This document shows, piece after piece, positions 12,814 through 24,905 of a stretch of 64,000 nt of DNA (within the stretch, counting starts at the first letter, position 1; each line of letters opens with the position of its first letter). The stretch is from the NCBI GenBank assembly GCA_030549335.1, contig CM060195.1, positions 47,250,991-47,314,990 of the forward strand, given 5' to 3'. The notes beneath the pieces were generated by a model. The model saw only the letters and a list, made by a program, of their open reading frames with translations, searched no databases and was not told the DNA's origin. The DNA is from Pontederia crassipes (Eukaryota > Streptophyta > Magnoliopsida > Commelinales > Pontederiaceae). A program made the position numbers and the translations under genes.

Positions 12814-15310
12814 TGTTGCTGCTCCTAGAAGGTTGGAGAGATGGAGGCAGGAATCGGGTTGTCCTGGGGGATTTACTGGGGATAGGGTTTTAGGGCATGA
12901 AATTAGAACGTGGGGGCGAAGTGGCAATGTAATGCAGATAACGGCAGGTGACTGCTGAATATCACGGCTTTTTAATTATCAACTAATTTATATAATTAAC
13001 GAATATACATTTATGAGATTAATGGAGGTGTGACTTTTTGGCATTTTTGGATTATGAATTTTAAGTTCTTTTAATTCAAGAAAGTTAAAGTTAATTAATT
13101 TGATAAAAAAAATTTAGATGTGATATTTGGATAAAATATATAATAATAATTTAAATAATTAATTTGATAGATAAGTTTTAATAAATGTTTGAATAAAAAA
13201 TAAGAACTAAAAATAATATTTATTATTTTATGAAGTATAAAATTATAGTAAATTAAAATATAGTTAAAATAATTATTTACAAAATATTTATATTAATATT
13301 AATTTAGAATTTATGAAAAATATTTATGTTAATATTATAATTATAAAATATTTATTATATTAATAAGTGAATAATATTATATTAATAAATAAAATATTAT
13401 AATTGATTTTTAAGATAAAATAAAAATAGTTTAATGAATAATATTCAGATTAAATAGTAATTAATATTTTTTACTAATTCAAATATAATAAAAATTGAAA
13501 GAAAAAAGTTTAAAAAAAAGGCAAGCCAGAAATTAAAGTTCACCTAGGCGTTTAGATGTAATGGTGTTGAAATTTTCTTAATCGGAGCATCTTATTTCCT
13601 AAGGCCTCGTGTGGTACGAGGATATAACTAGAACAAGACATTGTTCTCATCATTCCAGTCAAACACCATTTTTGTTACCTTGCGGGCCTCATGCGTAATA
13701 ATGATAAAAAGTGAGATTTTTAAGTTTTCGTGGGGCTTAGAACAAGGCTGTTCTTGGGATGAACAAAAAATGAGGTCAAAAGGAGGTTAAAAAAATTGTT
13801 CCTCAACATTTGTCTTGCATTCAAACACCCCCTAATTGATCCAGCATTAATTGATGTGGGCTCCACCGAATTACAAAAGAAGACGTTTGGCAAAAAAACA
13901 AAAATTAGTCTATTAATTCCAGCCTTGTTAGAGAACTTGAGCGACCACAACTTGGGTCTGACCCAAATTTCAATGTCAAACATTGCTTTTAGGTAAAACT
14001 TGGTGGAACACTTCATCTTTAGTCATTTGTTTTAAATTTGTTGTCGAGAGTAAAACTGGATAAAAAAAACAAAATCACCTCTTATCTCTCTCTACATTTC
14101 CCCATGAATAAAAAATGCCAATGTTCTTCTATTTGATCCACGCTCGGATGATGAAAGAAGCACTTGACACTTCTCAATCAAAGTCATCATTGACTCCCTT
14201 CTGATTGATCTTTGTTGCTCACTGGATCATAGTTGCCGAAAATTAAATGAGGGGGGCAGCAATAACAACTAGATGCCATGAGATTTGTCTGGATGGCGGC
14301 GACAGTAGGATTTGACTCGATGGCGATGAGATATGGCTTGACGACATCGAGGACAACAAGATCTACCTCGGCTACGATCGAATCTATGCGACGACGATAG
14401 GATCTACCTCAACGATGATAGAAATTGGCTCGACGGGAACAAGACGGTGGGATCTACTTCGACAGGAGCGGGATCGGCTCAACGACCTTGCGGCAGAAGT
14501 GGAAATGGCGAGATTTGTGGAAATGACGACATCACAATCCGGTGATTTTGAAGGGGCCACGAGGTGATATAGTTTCAAGAGGAGAGAGAGTGATTTTGAG
14601 GGAAGAGCGAGAGAGAGGTGGTAGGAAGAGAGATTGGTGTTCTTTTTCTTTTTGCGTTGGTTTTAATCTTCAGCCACAAATGAGAAATGGACGGACTATA
14701 TTGAGGTGTTTCATGAAGTTTCACCTAAAGAGTGTTACACCTCCATTAATCCCTATATTTTTTATATAAACTTATACATGCATCAACCACATATAGCAAT
14801 TTTGAGCTTGATTATTCAATTTGATCATGTGATTTTAAACATGAAGGGGATGTTTGATTAAGTAGAATGATTTATTAGCAGTTTCAAAATTTTCTTCTTA
14901 TTTGATAATCGAAAAGAAGAGTTGATAAAAACTTATTTTACCTGCTTATAAGTCAGAAAAAAAAATATACTAGGGACCTTATCTTATTTTGTGAAAAAAA
15001 GATCAATTAATCAGTAAATGTATTATTTTACCCTTAAAATATACATAGATTTTCTTCACATATTTCATTTATTATAATATTAAGAACTTTCTTGTCATTT
15101 CGACTAAAATAATAATTTATAATTTTTTTATTACCAAACCTGCAACTGTTATTTTTTTAAAAATCAACTTCAACTATTTTGTATAAGCTATAAGCCTAAC
15201 AGGTCGAAGACTCCTTCAATATTTTGGTCTTATATCAATTTCAATATATCTGCATGCAAGCGAAAAAAGATTGAGTTCGATATAAAGAGGCATAAAAGAA
15301 TCATCTTCAT
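12814..15310. other. Intergenic AT-rich stretch with a small degenerate repeat
   Basis: About 2.5 kb upstream of OSGEP. 12960-13520 is extremely AT-rich and featureless. 13590-14030 has wording seen in transposon ends (GCCTCGTGTGGTACGAGG, CAAACACCCCCTAA), but I could not pair inverted repeats. 14280-14500 is GC-richer, with degenerate repetition of a 'gatctacctcgacgacgat' type unit. No gene recognised. Confidence 0.4.
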
Positions 15311-15319
15311 ATGATGTAC

Positions 15320-15490
15320 GAAGAGGGGATTGGGATGGAGTGATAAGGGACTTCTCCTCATTTAAATAATATCTTAAGTTTGAATTTCTACGAATGCAAA
15401 AAAAATCTATTGATCATTATCAAGTAAGTGATGAAGAGCGACCTTACCGAATTAATTAGACTCGATAATGGGTTGGCTCAATGTGCATAA
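15320..15490 (+). mobile_element. tRNA-derived SINE-like copy
   Basis: The segment from GTGATAAGGGACTTCTCC through AAGTTTGAATTTCTACG to GAATTAATTAGACTCGATAA is similar to 55913-56122. The first two blocks resemble degenerate A and B boxes of a tRNA promoter at a suitable spacing. Boundaries are approximate and no target duplication was identified. Confidence 0.4.
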
Positions 15491-15905
15491 TCATTAGCAT
15501 CACGCGAGTTGAACCATCGACACCACTTTTCAGACACCGGAAAGTTGACAAAAAAATTTATGTTCATGACAATCACTTGTTAATAGAATTAAAGAATAAC
15601 TTCGCCCCATATCCATTTGTCTACAGCTTATTTCTTAAGTCATCTTTGACTAAGACTATGTATGCAATGTCATAAATAATTGTTTAAATGTATTTAACTA
15701 TTAAAAAATTTATTTTTTATGATAATATTATCCTTATTCAAATATATTATTTTTTAAGTATCTTAATATTTTCTCATTTTTCTTTTAACAACATTCAACT
15801 ATCTTTCTTTTTATATCATACTTAATTAATTACATTTTTATTAACATTGGATTTGAAAATTTTAATTTAATAATTAATATTCTTATATCATGCATGCACT
15901 TTTAT

Positions 15906-18900
15906 ATATTTAATAGAAGTAGTTGTCCTCGATGAGTGCCAAAGTGCGACTGATGACCGGATGTCCCGCACACTTGTAGTCATGACACTCTTGCATAATA
16001 GCGCGTCGCAAGTTGTCGAACAGTGAAACGTAGATGCGACGTCCCTTGGTGAAGATTAGTCCATCTTCCACCCAAAAGCGAGGTGTCTTTCCCTCCTTTG
16101 CTTGCTCGAACAAGTTCCTTGCCGTGGGATCCGACTTTAATCCCTTATTGATCCTCTCGATCATGTTGGCCTGAGAGGAGCTCATGGCCGTCAATTTCGC
16201 GTGTCGGATGAAGGCGTCGACAACGACATTCATCTTGTCGAGCTTGTATTCCAGGACATAGTCGAACTCCGCCATGAAATCTTATCACCTTGCTTGCTTT
16301 GGCGAGAGCTTCTTCTGCGTCTCAAAGTAATTTGTTGCGACATTGTCCGTCTTGATATGAAATCGCGACCCGAGGAGGTAGTGCCGCCATGTCCTAAGGC
16401 AGTGGATCGCCGCGATCATTTTCAACTCTCGAACGCCACGGGATGCCCTTCCTACATAAGAACTCCTCCGATAGCATAGTCAGAAGCATTTATTTGTACC
16501 TCGTATGACTTGGTGTGGTCTGGCAGGACGAGCACCGATTCCTCTGTCATGGCCCTATTGAAGGTGTCGAACGCTTTCTGCATGTCGGCGTCCACTCTCA
16601 CTTTACATTCTTCCGAAGGAGATTCGTCAAAGAGGTCGTCACAAGTGAATACCCCATGACGAACCGCCTATAGTAGTTCGTCAGGACAAGGAACGAACGC
16701 ATGTCGGGAACCCGCTTGGGCGGTTCCCACTCTAAGCCCGAATCTTCGCATCATTCATCTTCAGCTTGCCACTTCCGATGACATGTCCCAAGAAGTGCAC
16801 TTTCGGTTAAGCGAAGGCACACTTCTCCCGTTTCACGTAAAATTCGTTCTACTGCAACACCTCGAACACTTGCTGAATGTGCTCGATGTGCTTCTCCAAA
16901 GTGCGACCGTAGATCATGATGTCGTTGATGTAGACAACCATGAACCTATAAGGAAGGGTTGCAATACTTTGTTCATGAGAGTGCAGAAGGTCGTCGGGTC
17001 ATTGGTGAGGCCGAAAGGCATCACGAGGAACTCGTAGGAGTCTTATCTTGTGACGCACGACGTCTTCTGCACATCTTCCTCCGCGATGCGGACTTGCCAA
17101 TAACCCGAACGAATGTCCAACTTGGTAAATCATTTTGCACCGCCAAGTTGGTTGAACAAGTCCGCCACCAGAGGAATGGGGTACTTGTTCTTCACCGTAA
17201 GCTTGTTGAGCGCCCGGTAGTCGATGCACATCCGAAGGGAACCATCGTGCTTCTTATAAAAGAGTATCGGAGCGTCATATGGAGATTTCGATGCCCGAGC
17301 TTATCCTACATCCAATAGTTCGATGAATTGCTTACGAAGTTCTGACGAATTCCGGAGGGACTAGCCGATAAGGGACTCCATGAGAAGGCTTCGATCGGGG
17401 GACCAAGTCAATGACATGGTCCACTTCATGCTTCGAAGGCAATCGCTTTGGGAGTTCCGGGGATATGACGTCTACAAAGTCCTCAAGAATTTCAAGGACT
17501 TTGGGAGGTGTTAGAGTGGAAGGCCCCGGATCTTACAAGATGGCGGTCGCTATAAAGGTGTGCTCCTATTTGCGCAACTCCTTCGCCACTTGCACGGCGG
17601 AGAGGGTCTTCTGCTTGAGATCTCTTCTTGATCTCACGAGAACGTTGTAAGATCCCTTGGGATCGAAGATGACCATCGAATTGGTGAGTGAGATGACACA
17701 TGCAGCAATGTCTCGTAAAAAAGAGATGACCGCCACCACTTCGTAGTCATCCACTGGTGTCACTGTCACGTCGAAGTTCCCGACCACTTGCCGATGCGAA
17801 CCTTCACTCTTGGAGAAATTCCTGTGGTCGAGATAGACTTCGCGTTCACCGTCTTGAACATGGCGTTAGTCTTCATGAGTGGTAGTTTCAGCTTCTTGAC
17901 GGTCACTTCTGACACGAACAACTCTGATGCTTCCGCGTCAATGAGGGCGTTGAAAACTTGCATGTTCAACTCAATGTCCGCATAAAGTCAAGTAGCCGAT
18001 GAGAAATCCTTCGAGGCATTGATGGCGCTAAGGACATGCATCGAACTGAAATATGCCTCATCATTCTCCTTCTCGTCGGGGCAATACATGGCGTTGATTG
18101 TCGCCTTTTGCGGATAATCACTTATCCAATGTGGATCTTTGCAAATGTAGTACGGCTTTGAAGACTTTCCATCCCTCTTGAATCGGCAATTGTTAGGCCT
18201 CTTGTCTTGGTATTCCTTCCTTTTGTCTTAATAGTACGGTCGACCTCTTTGCGACTTTGGCTTCTCTCCCCACCATTGCCCTTGTCTGAGGGCTTTGGTG
18301 GTGGAACGCTCATTTTGACATACTCCACGAGCGACTCAGCTGCAGCGACTAGCAAGCGGAGGTTGGAGCAATTTCGTCGCTCCAACTCCATTTTAGCCCA
18401 TGGTTTCAAACTCTTCACGAAGATCGTCATCAACGTGTCTTCGTCCATTTGGGAGTTCTGTAGGCGGAGCTCGATGAACTCTTTCACGTACTCATTCAAC
18501 GTGCCCTTCTGGCAAATGTTGAACAACGCAATCTTGACCCCTAATGCCGACTTGATGGGGCAGAAGTAATTCATCAGCTGCCTCTTGAATTCGTCCAATC
18601 TCTCAATGGGCTTGACGTTGCCACGTTCCACATCGTCGCAATGGCACCGCCACCATAGACTTGTCGCATCTTGCAAGTAGAAAGATGCGATCTTCACCAT
18701 CCTCGCTTCTGAGGTCACGTCCAATGCCTCCATGTATTTTCGGACGTTCCATAAAAAAATCGTTGATCTCCTTTGTCGACCGCTCGCCTTTGTAGGACTT
18801 CAATTTCGGCACATCAATTATTGCCTCATGTTGGACGGACGTCTCGGGACGCTGTCATCTCCATAGCGTCGCTTGAGCTCTTCCCGTATAGTCTTGAGCT

Positions 18901-19754
18901 CTTGCTCCATCTCGAACCTCATGTTTGAGAGACCATTGTCCAATGTCTTTTGCATGTCCATAATTGATGCCATCTCGTCCTGCACCGTTGCGATATCTAT
19001 TGTCTTCTCCAACTCTCGCTCGTACGTTGCGAGTTGGCCCTGCATCTCGCCCACGTTCAGTTAGAACTGACCGAGACGTTGCTCGAAGGCGGTCATGACA
19101 TCCTTCAAGCAGGCGCGCCCTCGCTCTTGGCGGCCCTTCTCATGTGCGGCGAGCTCATTCGTCATCTCCGAGTTCGACGTCATTCTTCCTTGTTCGTCGA
19201 ACGCCAACTTGTGCGTTTCAAGAAAACGGCTCTGATACTACTTATCACGGGATCGTTTTTCGCTCGATCAACCCATGCGCCCTTAATGTCTATGCAAGCT
19301 CTTTTGAACGCTTGCGGAAGCTTGCTTATGTCACTTTCTCGAATGCCACGATTTTGGGACGTTCGATCCCGAGCGAACACTTCAGTGGAGGCGTTTGTGA
19401 ACAAATGAGTACCTCAACAGAACACTCGCTTGGGACGCTTTTGTGAATTGCCACCCCACGCTCAAGGCACAATGTTAAATTTTAAGAAGTTCGAAATCTT
19501 TGTGAAGTAAATAGGAATGATTACAACGCTTCGGAGAAAGACTAACGGGTGTCCATTAATATACCGCAGGCCCGAGAGGTAGAAATGCAACGTGTGATGT
19601 GAAAAATAAGCTAAATGGGTGCACTTTTCTAGATTACAAAATTATAAAATTGTCACAACCACATTTGAAAATAAACTAAGTACAAAAATAAATTGAAAAA
19701 GAAAAATACATAGAAATAAGATAACTCGGCGTGCTCAGAAAAACCCTCGGAACA
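15906..19754 (-). mobile_element. Ty3/gypsy chromovirus fossil A, 3'-truncated
   Basis: LTR-retrotransposon relic on the minus strand. Parts: 5' LTR 19243-19754 (about 512 bp); primer-binding site at about 19229-19242 resembling the initiator-tRNA-Met type; gag about 18120-19200; protease about 17760-17990; reverse transcriptase about 16760-17300; RNase H about 16200-16560; and the zinc-binding N-terminus of integrase at the left limit. The rest of integrase, any chromodomain and the 3' LTR are absent. The coding part is broken in more than ten places. Its LTR is clearly related to those of the fossils at 28.6 and 37.7 kb but more diverged, so it is probably the oldest or a separate subfamily. 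Confidence 0.85.
19243..19754 (-). repeat. 5' LTR of fossil A
   Basis: Begins TGTTCCGAGGG in minus-strand reading and ends just before the primer-binding site. It shares long blocks with the LTRs at 28622-29150 and 37711-38248. Confidence 0.75.
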
Positions 19755-20837
19755 CGTGCACCACCACTACATCGGCGACAATTTCTCATCTTTCTTCTTT
19801 TTACCTTTAGAAAATTAGGCATTGATATAGAGAATATAACATGTCAATTAATTTTTTTTGACAAATTTTGGTCCCACATTACATATCGACATCTTTTGAG
19901 AGCATGACCCACCCCGGGTATCCTACAAATATAACATAATAGATAACTAGTTTTCTTTTTTCAAAAAAAGATTAGAGAGTATATTTGAAAATATCTTTCA
20001 CACTCTTAACAACTAGAGGATTAGATGTTAGTACCTCAAACGTCTTATTTGAATCAGTCGACGCTGAAGTGGATAACTTAATTAGATCTAGAAGTAAAAC
20101 TTAATTTGACAGATCTCCATCAGAAGTGCACACAGTTGAACTATCTAAAAGTTGAAGCATCATCCCACCGAAAAAAAAAAGTTGAAGCATCAGGATCAGG
20201 GCAACCTGTTTGAGATTTATAGCTTTAAATATTGCAAGGGAAACAAGAGGCAGGCAACTTCGACCTGCATAAGAGCATATAATACTGTCAGCATGATTCA
20301 CGAACACGCCCATTCCAATCTTTAATCAAATAAACTCTGATCATGACTATTGGTTTATACAGAACGATCCAAATCTAACCAAAGAAACATGCTAGGTAGT
20401 GGGTATTCAACACTGTACACGAGAGAAGGGTTAAGCATCTCTTTGAAACTTTGCCGATAAACATTGAATAAATGTTTCTCTCAACACAATGAATAGACAA
20501 AGAATGCTGCACAACACTTCTAGAAAGCAAAAGGGAAAAGCAATCGGAGATTCACTAGCCACTCGATGCTACATGATCCAGAGATGTTCGGCGCATTTGT
20601 GACTCACTTAAACATTGCCTGAAAAACAATCCATTTGGACAACCACGGGAGAGAAAAAAGAAAAGAAGAAACTAATGAGCAAGCCAAACTATCAATAATA
20701 TGCATAGCACCTGGATACAAATTAATGTACAGATCTCAAAGAATTAATCTGTTGTGAAATTATAAAAGCAAAATAGCATTAGTTCATCATACTTGAGATA
20801 ATAGTGATGCAATGTTCCCGGGAGGCAGATAAAGACT
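19755..20837. other. Intergenic stretch downstream of the DeSI gene
   Basis: Lies between the outer end of fossil A and the DeSI stop codon. It probably contains the DeSI 3' UTR near 20.6-20.84 kb. No other feature seen. Confidence 0.5.
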
Positions 20838-23563
20838 TCATCTATGCACCTCTTTCACAATGTTTACTTCCGTCCCGGAGGATGCTGAAAGCAAATGCTT
20901 ATCTTGATCTACATCATCGCTTTCAATCTGATCGTGTGTGGTTGTGCTGATGATTGAAAAGGACTCCGACCCATCTTTCGGAGAAGGAACAAGCAAAGAA
21001 TTATCAAAAGGAAGATGAGATTGATATGCATAAGGCACTAACTTTCACTATTATAAATTGACAAGTAATAGATATATTATGATCTATTGAAAAAAAATAT
21101 AGTCATATATAGAAATAAATATGGACTCCGACCCATCTTTCGGAGAAGGAACAAGCAAAGAATTATCAAAAGGAAGATGAGATTGATATGCATAAGGCTC
21201 TAACTTTCACTATTATAAATTGACAAGTAATAGATATATTATGATCTATTGAAAAAAAATAGTCATATATAGAAATAAATATACACACATGCATGTTCTC
21301 GAAGCTCGGCATTATGAGTATCAACTTACATGGGCATGTTTAACTAACCTGATAAACCATGATACTCAGCTATCTGTTTAACATCTGGAAGACGAAGACT
21401 TTCAGGTAGAAGACAATTACAGAGGACACCTAAAAGGTAAAAACCATTAAAGATTCTTAGCTCTAGAACCCTCCACAATAAAATGAAAATGCAACCACAA
21501 GGCCACAACATGCAAAATGTACCAATATGTGCAAGCCTGTTCACCCATGAGGGAATTGGTCTTCCTGTCAGTCGTATACTAACATCATCTGTGAAATGGT
21601 TGCAGTTCTTTGAGATGAGATGGTAGGTGTCTCCATGGTACTCTGAAGCCATGCACTCAATGAATGTTTGAAACTCATCTGGAGCCATTTTTGTATAACC
21701 CAAAAAAATTGAACTTCTATAGATAAATCCAGGGCAGGTTTTTGGTTCTACTTCAAACACTCCACTTGTAGGAAGATCATGGGCCCCAAACCCGTATTCC
21801 AATCCATGGACTGTCTTGAAGGAAATAATAGTCCATGAGCATTGCAGGGAACCAGAATGTAATCAAAGAAACAATTCAAGCATCGAAGCTTACCACAGGC
21901 AAAAAGAAAAAGCCGAAACATCAAGCTAAAGTTAACAAACAATTTCAAGCAAACATAAAAAATAATGGTTCATATTGTTTTCCAACATTTTATCACATAA
22001 GAATCTAAGCATAGTAATAAAGAAAAAAAAAGGAAAGCAAGAAGTAGACTTTACTAGGAAACAAAGGATGACTGCCAAGTTGTGCAGTCATCCTATCCTT
22101 TTTTTCTTTTGAGAGAAAAGAAGGAAAGTAGACATTTGGCCAGACATCCAGGTTATTGATAAGATGCTTTTTACACAATAGGAATATATAAGTATGTAGC
22201 TTTTTCAAAGAGAAGATCACTGGTCATGCTCTCATTCTTTAGTTAAACTGCTTGACATCCTCACTATACGTTCTATAGATACTCTTTCATTTTGAAAGAT
22301 ATAGTAATTCCTTTGTCTTCAGATGGCCCATAATACACAAATTGCAGCTATCTGTCTTCTAGAATATACATAGGTTCAACTCCCCAACATTCTGCTCAAC
22401 CACTCTAAAATCTCCAAAGCCACATCTCTGAGTCATTCATCCTATCTTAAAGGGAAAAGCATTGATCATTGCATCAGATCAAAGATCAAATTTGGCTCCT
22501 CTTTGAAAGATAGAAGGAATAGCATACATCCACAGTCTCCATTCAAATTCACCTTGATTTCACTGTGGAGCGTAACGCATTCCCCATATCATCCATAAGT
22601 TAAGAATGAATTTTTTGTGAATCGAGGATGATCCTCCGGAGGAGATGACTACAAGATCAAGGTATGGAATTATAAGACGCATCATTGTCTATAAACAAAC
22701 TCCGCCTATGTTTTATACCCGGTCCCAAGTCCGGATAAAGGAGGAGGGTTGTGTTAGGCCCCGACAGCCAGCGTAAAACCCTGTCGAATCTCATAAACAT
22801 GGATCAACGAATTGGCATCGTATGATCCATATAGCCGACCCCACCTAGTGGGATAAGGCTTTGTTGTTGTTGTTGTCGTCGAGGATGATCCTCCCAAAGC
22901 TCTGGGATGACAAATATGATAATCACAGAAAACACCGCCAAAATGAGCTCTTTGTCATCTTTTACAGCAAACGATTCAGAGAAGTCATTGGTTGCAACAG
23001 TGAGTCACGAGTTGAGCTTAGAACCTTCATCATCCACGAATGGAGAAACTTCCCTTTGGGGCATGTTTCAACAGGCAGCTGACGACAGGCCTCTCCACTT
23101 TGCTTCAAGGGCTTAATTGCGATAAGGCCGATAAGAAACAGCAACCTGATCTCAACATAGATTGCATTTGTTTTCAACAATCCGTTCTCCTACTTAGCTA
23201 CAATTCCTTTAGCCACCAAAAAAAAAAAAACTAGAAGTTACTTTCCGATATCTTTCTGAAACGTCCTATATTAAAGCTTCATAAGATCTACAGGAATATC
23301 CCATCACGGATTCGATCCTTTAAAATAAACAGCTCCATGGGAATGCCCAAAAAAGACGACTTGATTCCAAGAACCCACCATAGCGAAGCAGTAAGAGAAC
23401 TTAGAAAGATTCAGAAAGAACCCGACTCACCTTCGATTCCGGAGTGGAAGATTCCGATCCCGAGCCAATGCACATAATTGTTCATGGGGGTGAGATCATA
23501 GATGTTGAGCACGACCGGGGTGCCTCCGCCGTCTGTCGACTCGGAGGAGAAGGTCGACCCCAT
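20838..23563 (-). CDS. PPPDE/DeSI-like cysteine peptidase (deSUMOylating/deubiquitinating isopeptidase family)
   Basis: Predicted thiol isopeptidase that removes SUMO or ubiquitin-like modifiers. Four minus-strand exons, 23431-23563, 21523-21810, 21349-21429 and 20838-21037, join in phase 1 with GT/AG and give 233 residues, normal for plant members. The N-terminus MGSTFSSESTDGGGTPVVLN leads into NIYDLTPMNNYVHWLGIGIFHSGIEVHG with the candidate catalytic His40. GFGAHDLPTSGVFEVEP follows, and LISKNCNHFTDD carries the candidate nucleophile Cys114. NCLLPESLRLPD is the typical domain end. Exon 4 encodes a Ser/Asp-rich tail outside the domain. Intron 1 holds a non-LTR insertion. Intron 2 is only 93 nt and has no in-frame stop. 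A tandem duplication covers the acceptor and the start of exon 4. Both catalytic residues are present, so it looks functional. The exact substrate is unknown. Confidence 0.92.
20961..21282. repeat. 162-bp tandem duplication across the intron 3/exon 4 boundary of the DeSI gene
   Basis: Copy 1 is 20961-21122 and copy 2 is 21123-21282. They differ by one substitution (GGCACTAAC versus GGCTCTAAC) and a 2-bp deletion. Each copy contains the first 77 bp of exon 4, the splice acceptor and about 85 bp of intron. In transcript order, the extra copy lies upstream, inside intron 3. Confidence 0.95.
22638..22878 (+). mobile_element. RTE-type non-LTR insertion with 16-bp target duplication, in DeSI intron 1
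   Basis: 241 bp flanked by TCGAGGATGATCCTCC at 22622-22637 and 22879-22894. It contains GGTCCCAAGTCCGGATAAAG, AGGAGGAGGGTTGTGTTAGG and the end motif CCGACCCCACCTAGTGGGAT, then a (TTG)n tail. It is in antisense to the host gene and is 5'-truncated with no coding sequence left. Confidence 0.85.
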
Positions 23564-24272
23564 CGGAGCGCACAAACAGATGCCTGTCGACTCCTTGGCT
23601 TCCCGTAAGGGGCTCGAACGCAGCGGCCGATCCGAAAGAAAGAAGAGGAAGGTGGAGGCGGAGGCGCCCCCGTTGACCGCTCCCTTCTCCTCAATCTTCC
23701 AGGATAGCGTTGCAGAGACGGAGGAGAACCGGCCGCCGCCCCGCCACCACCCGCCGGAACAATTTCGGGAACGAAAGAGAGAGCGGTGTCCGACGGTCCA
23801 CGCTACAAGAGACGGACAAGCGACACGGCTGGACGCGCGAAGGTGATGTGCCACGTGGTGGGATCCCCTTTGATAGGTGCTACCAAAAATGGAGAGCCTC
23901 GTGCTCGGATGGCCCCTTAGAAACAACCCGCCGGAGACCGCACGAAATAGGGCCCGCCACGATGGAATACTGCGTCGTGCTGTGCTGTGCTATTTCATGG
24001 CTATCCAAGGGGTTGCTGATGCGGGTCGATTTTGGACGCGTTGGCTCAACTTCTCGGCTTCTCGACGGCGTTTTAAGGCGTTTCGGAGAGACGGGGGCAT
24101 GTACAAATTATAAATACATATCTGCGAATTGCGAGCTGATAATAACTGGAGCCCGCACATTTCGGTGCAAAATAAAATTCGTACCATGATGTCTTTGATG
24201 ATAATTTTATGTATTCGTTTTAAATACTTAAGATTTTAGGACATAATTATTTTTTTCATATATATATATATG
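23564..24272. other. Upstream region of the DeSI gene
   Basis: GC-rich to about 23.95 kb, as expected of a promoter and 5' UTR next to a monocot first exon, then AT-rich. Open frames here run through GC-rich DNA in several registers and show no family motif. A (TA)n run sits at about 24258-24271. Confidence 0.4.
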
Positions 24273-24905
24273 GTAAAATAATTGTGTGAAGCAGTTGTCG
24301 CTCGGCACCATGTGAAGCACAATCTTGTCCGTCCGATCGTGATCCGATGATGAATATTGAGGCGTTCGTCCAAATCTCATCGCACGGTCAACCATCATCT
24401 CACGAGATTTTTGATTCCCTCTTCAAATGGCCCGCTCATTCTTTTCATTTCCCCTCTCTCTCTCTCCCCCCTCCCCTCTTTCACCTTTTCCCTTCGATGC
24501 CTCCCTCTCTCGCCCTAAATCTCTTTCTTGCCAATCTCCGATGTTGCAGATTTGTCTCCCTTCAACTGCAAATTCACCTCTTATTTCTTCTTCGGTGAGC
24601 GTAGCGGCAACTCTACCTCCTTCTCAAGCGAGCGCGAGTACTGGTGTTGCTCCCGACCTCTCTCTCTTTCTCTCTCACTCTCACCCTCTCTCTCTCTCTC
24701 TCTTCATCTTCTTCTCTAGCGAGTGCAGGGTTTAGGATGCCGGCGGCTCTACCTTCTTCTCCGACGACCACCTCTCCCCTCATTTTCAGCAAGCACCTCT
24801 ACCAGCTTCTCTGACATGCGCAAGTGTAGGTGCTGCTTTCACCCTTTCCTTCTCTTCCTCGCCCTCTCTCTCTCCCCCTCACCATCTCTCTCTCTAGATA
24901 GTAAT
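24273..24905 (+). repeat. Left terminal inverted repeat of the long-TIR element
   Basis: Outer part is unique sequence; the inner part is CT-rich with runs near 24455-24480 and 24655-24705. It pairs with 26210-26894. Confidence 0.75.

Noticed and set aside
12208-12927. OSGEP start at the upstream Met (12927)
   Set aside because: The extra residues are Pro/Cys-rich and not seen in the family, while [14 protein letters not shown] matches the usual start. It is treated as 5' UTR.
23411-23926. DeSI start at an upstream in-frame Met
   Set aside because: The added 121 residues look like GC-rich UTR translation. The family begins close to MGSTFSS at 23563.
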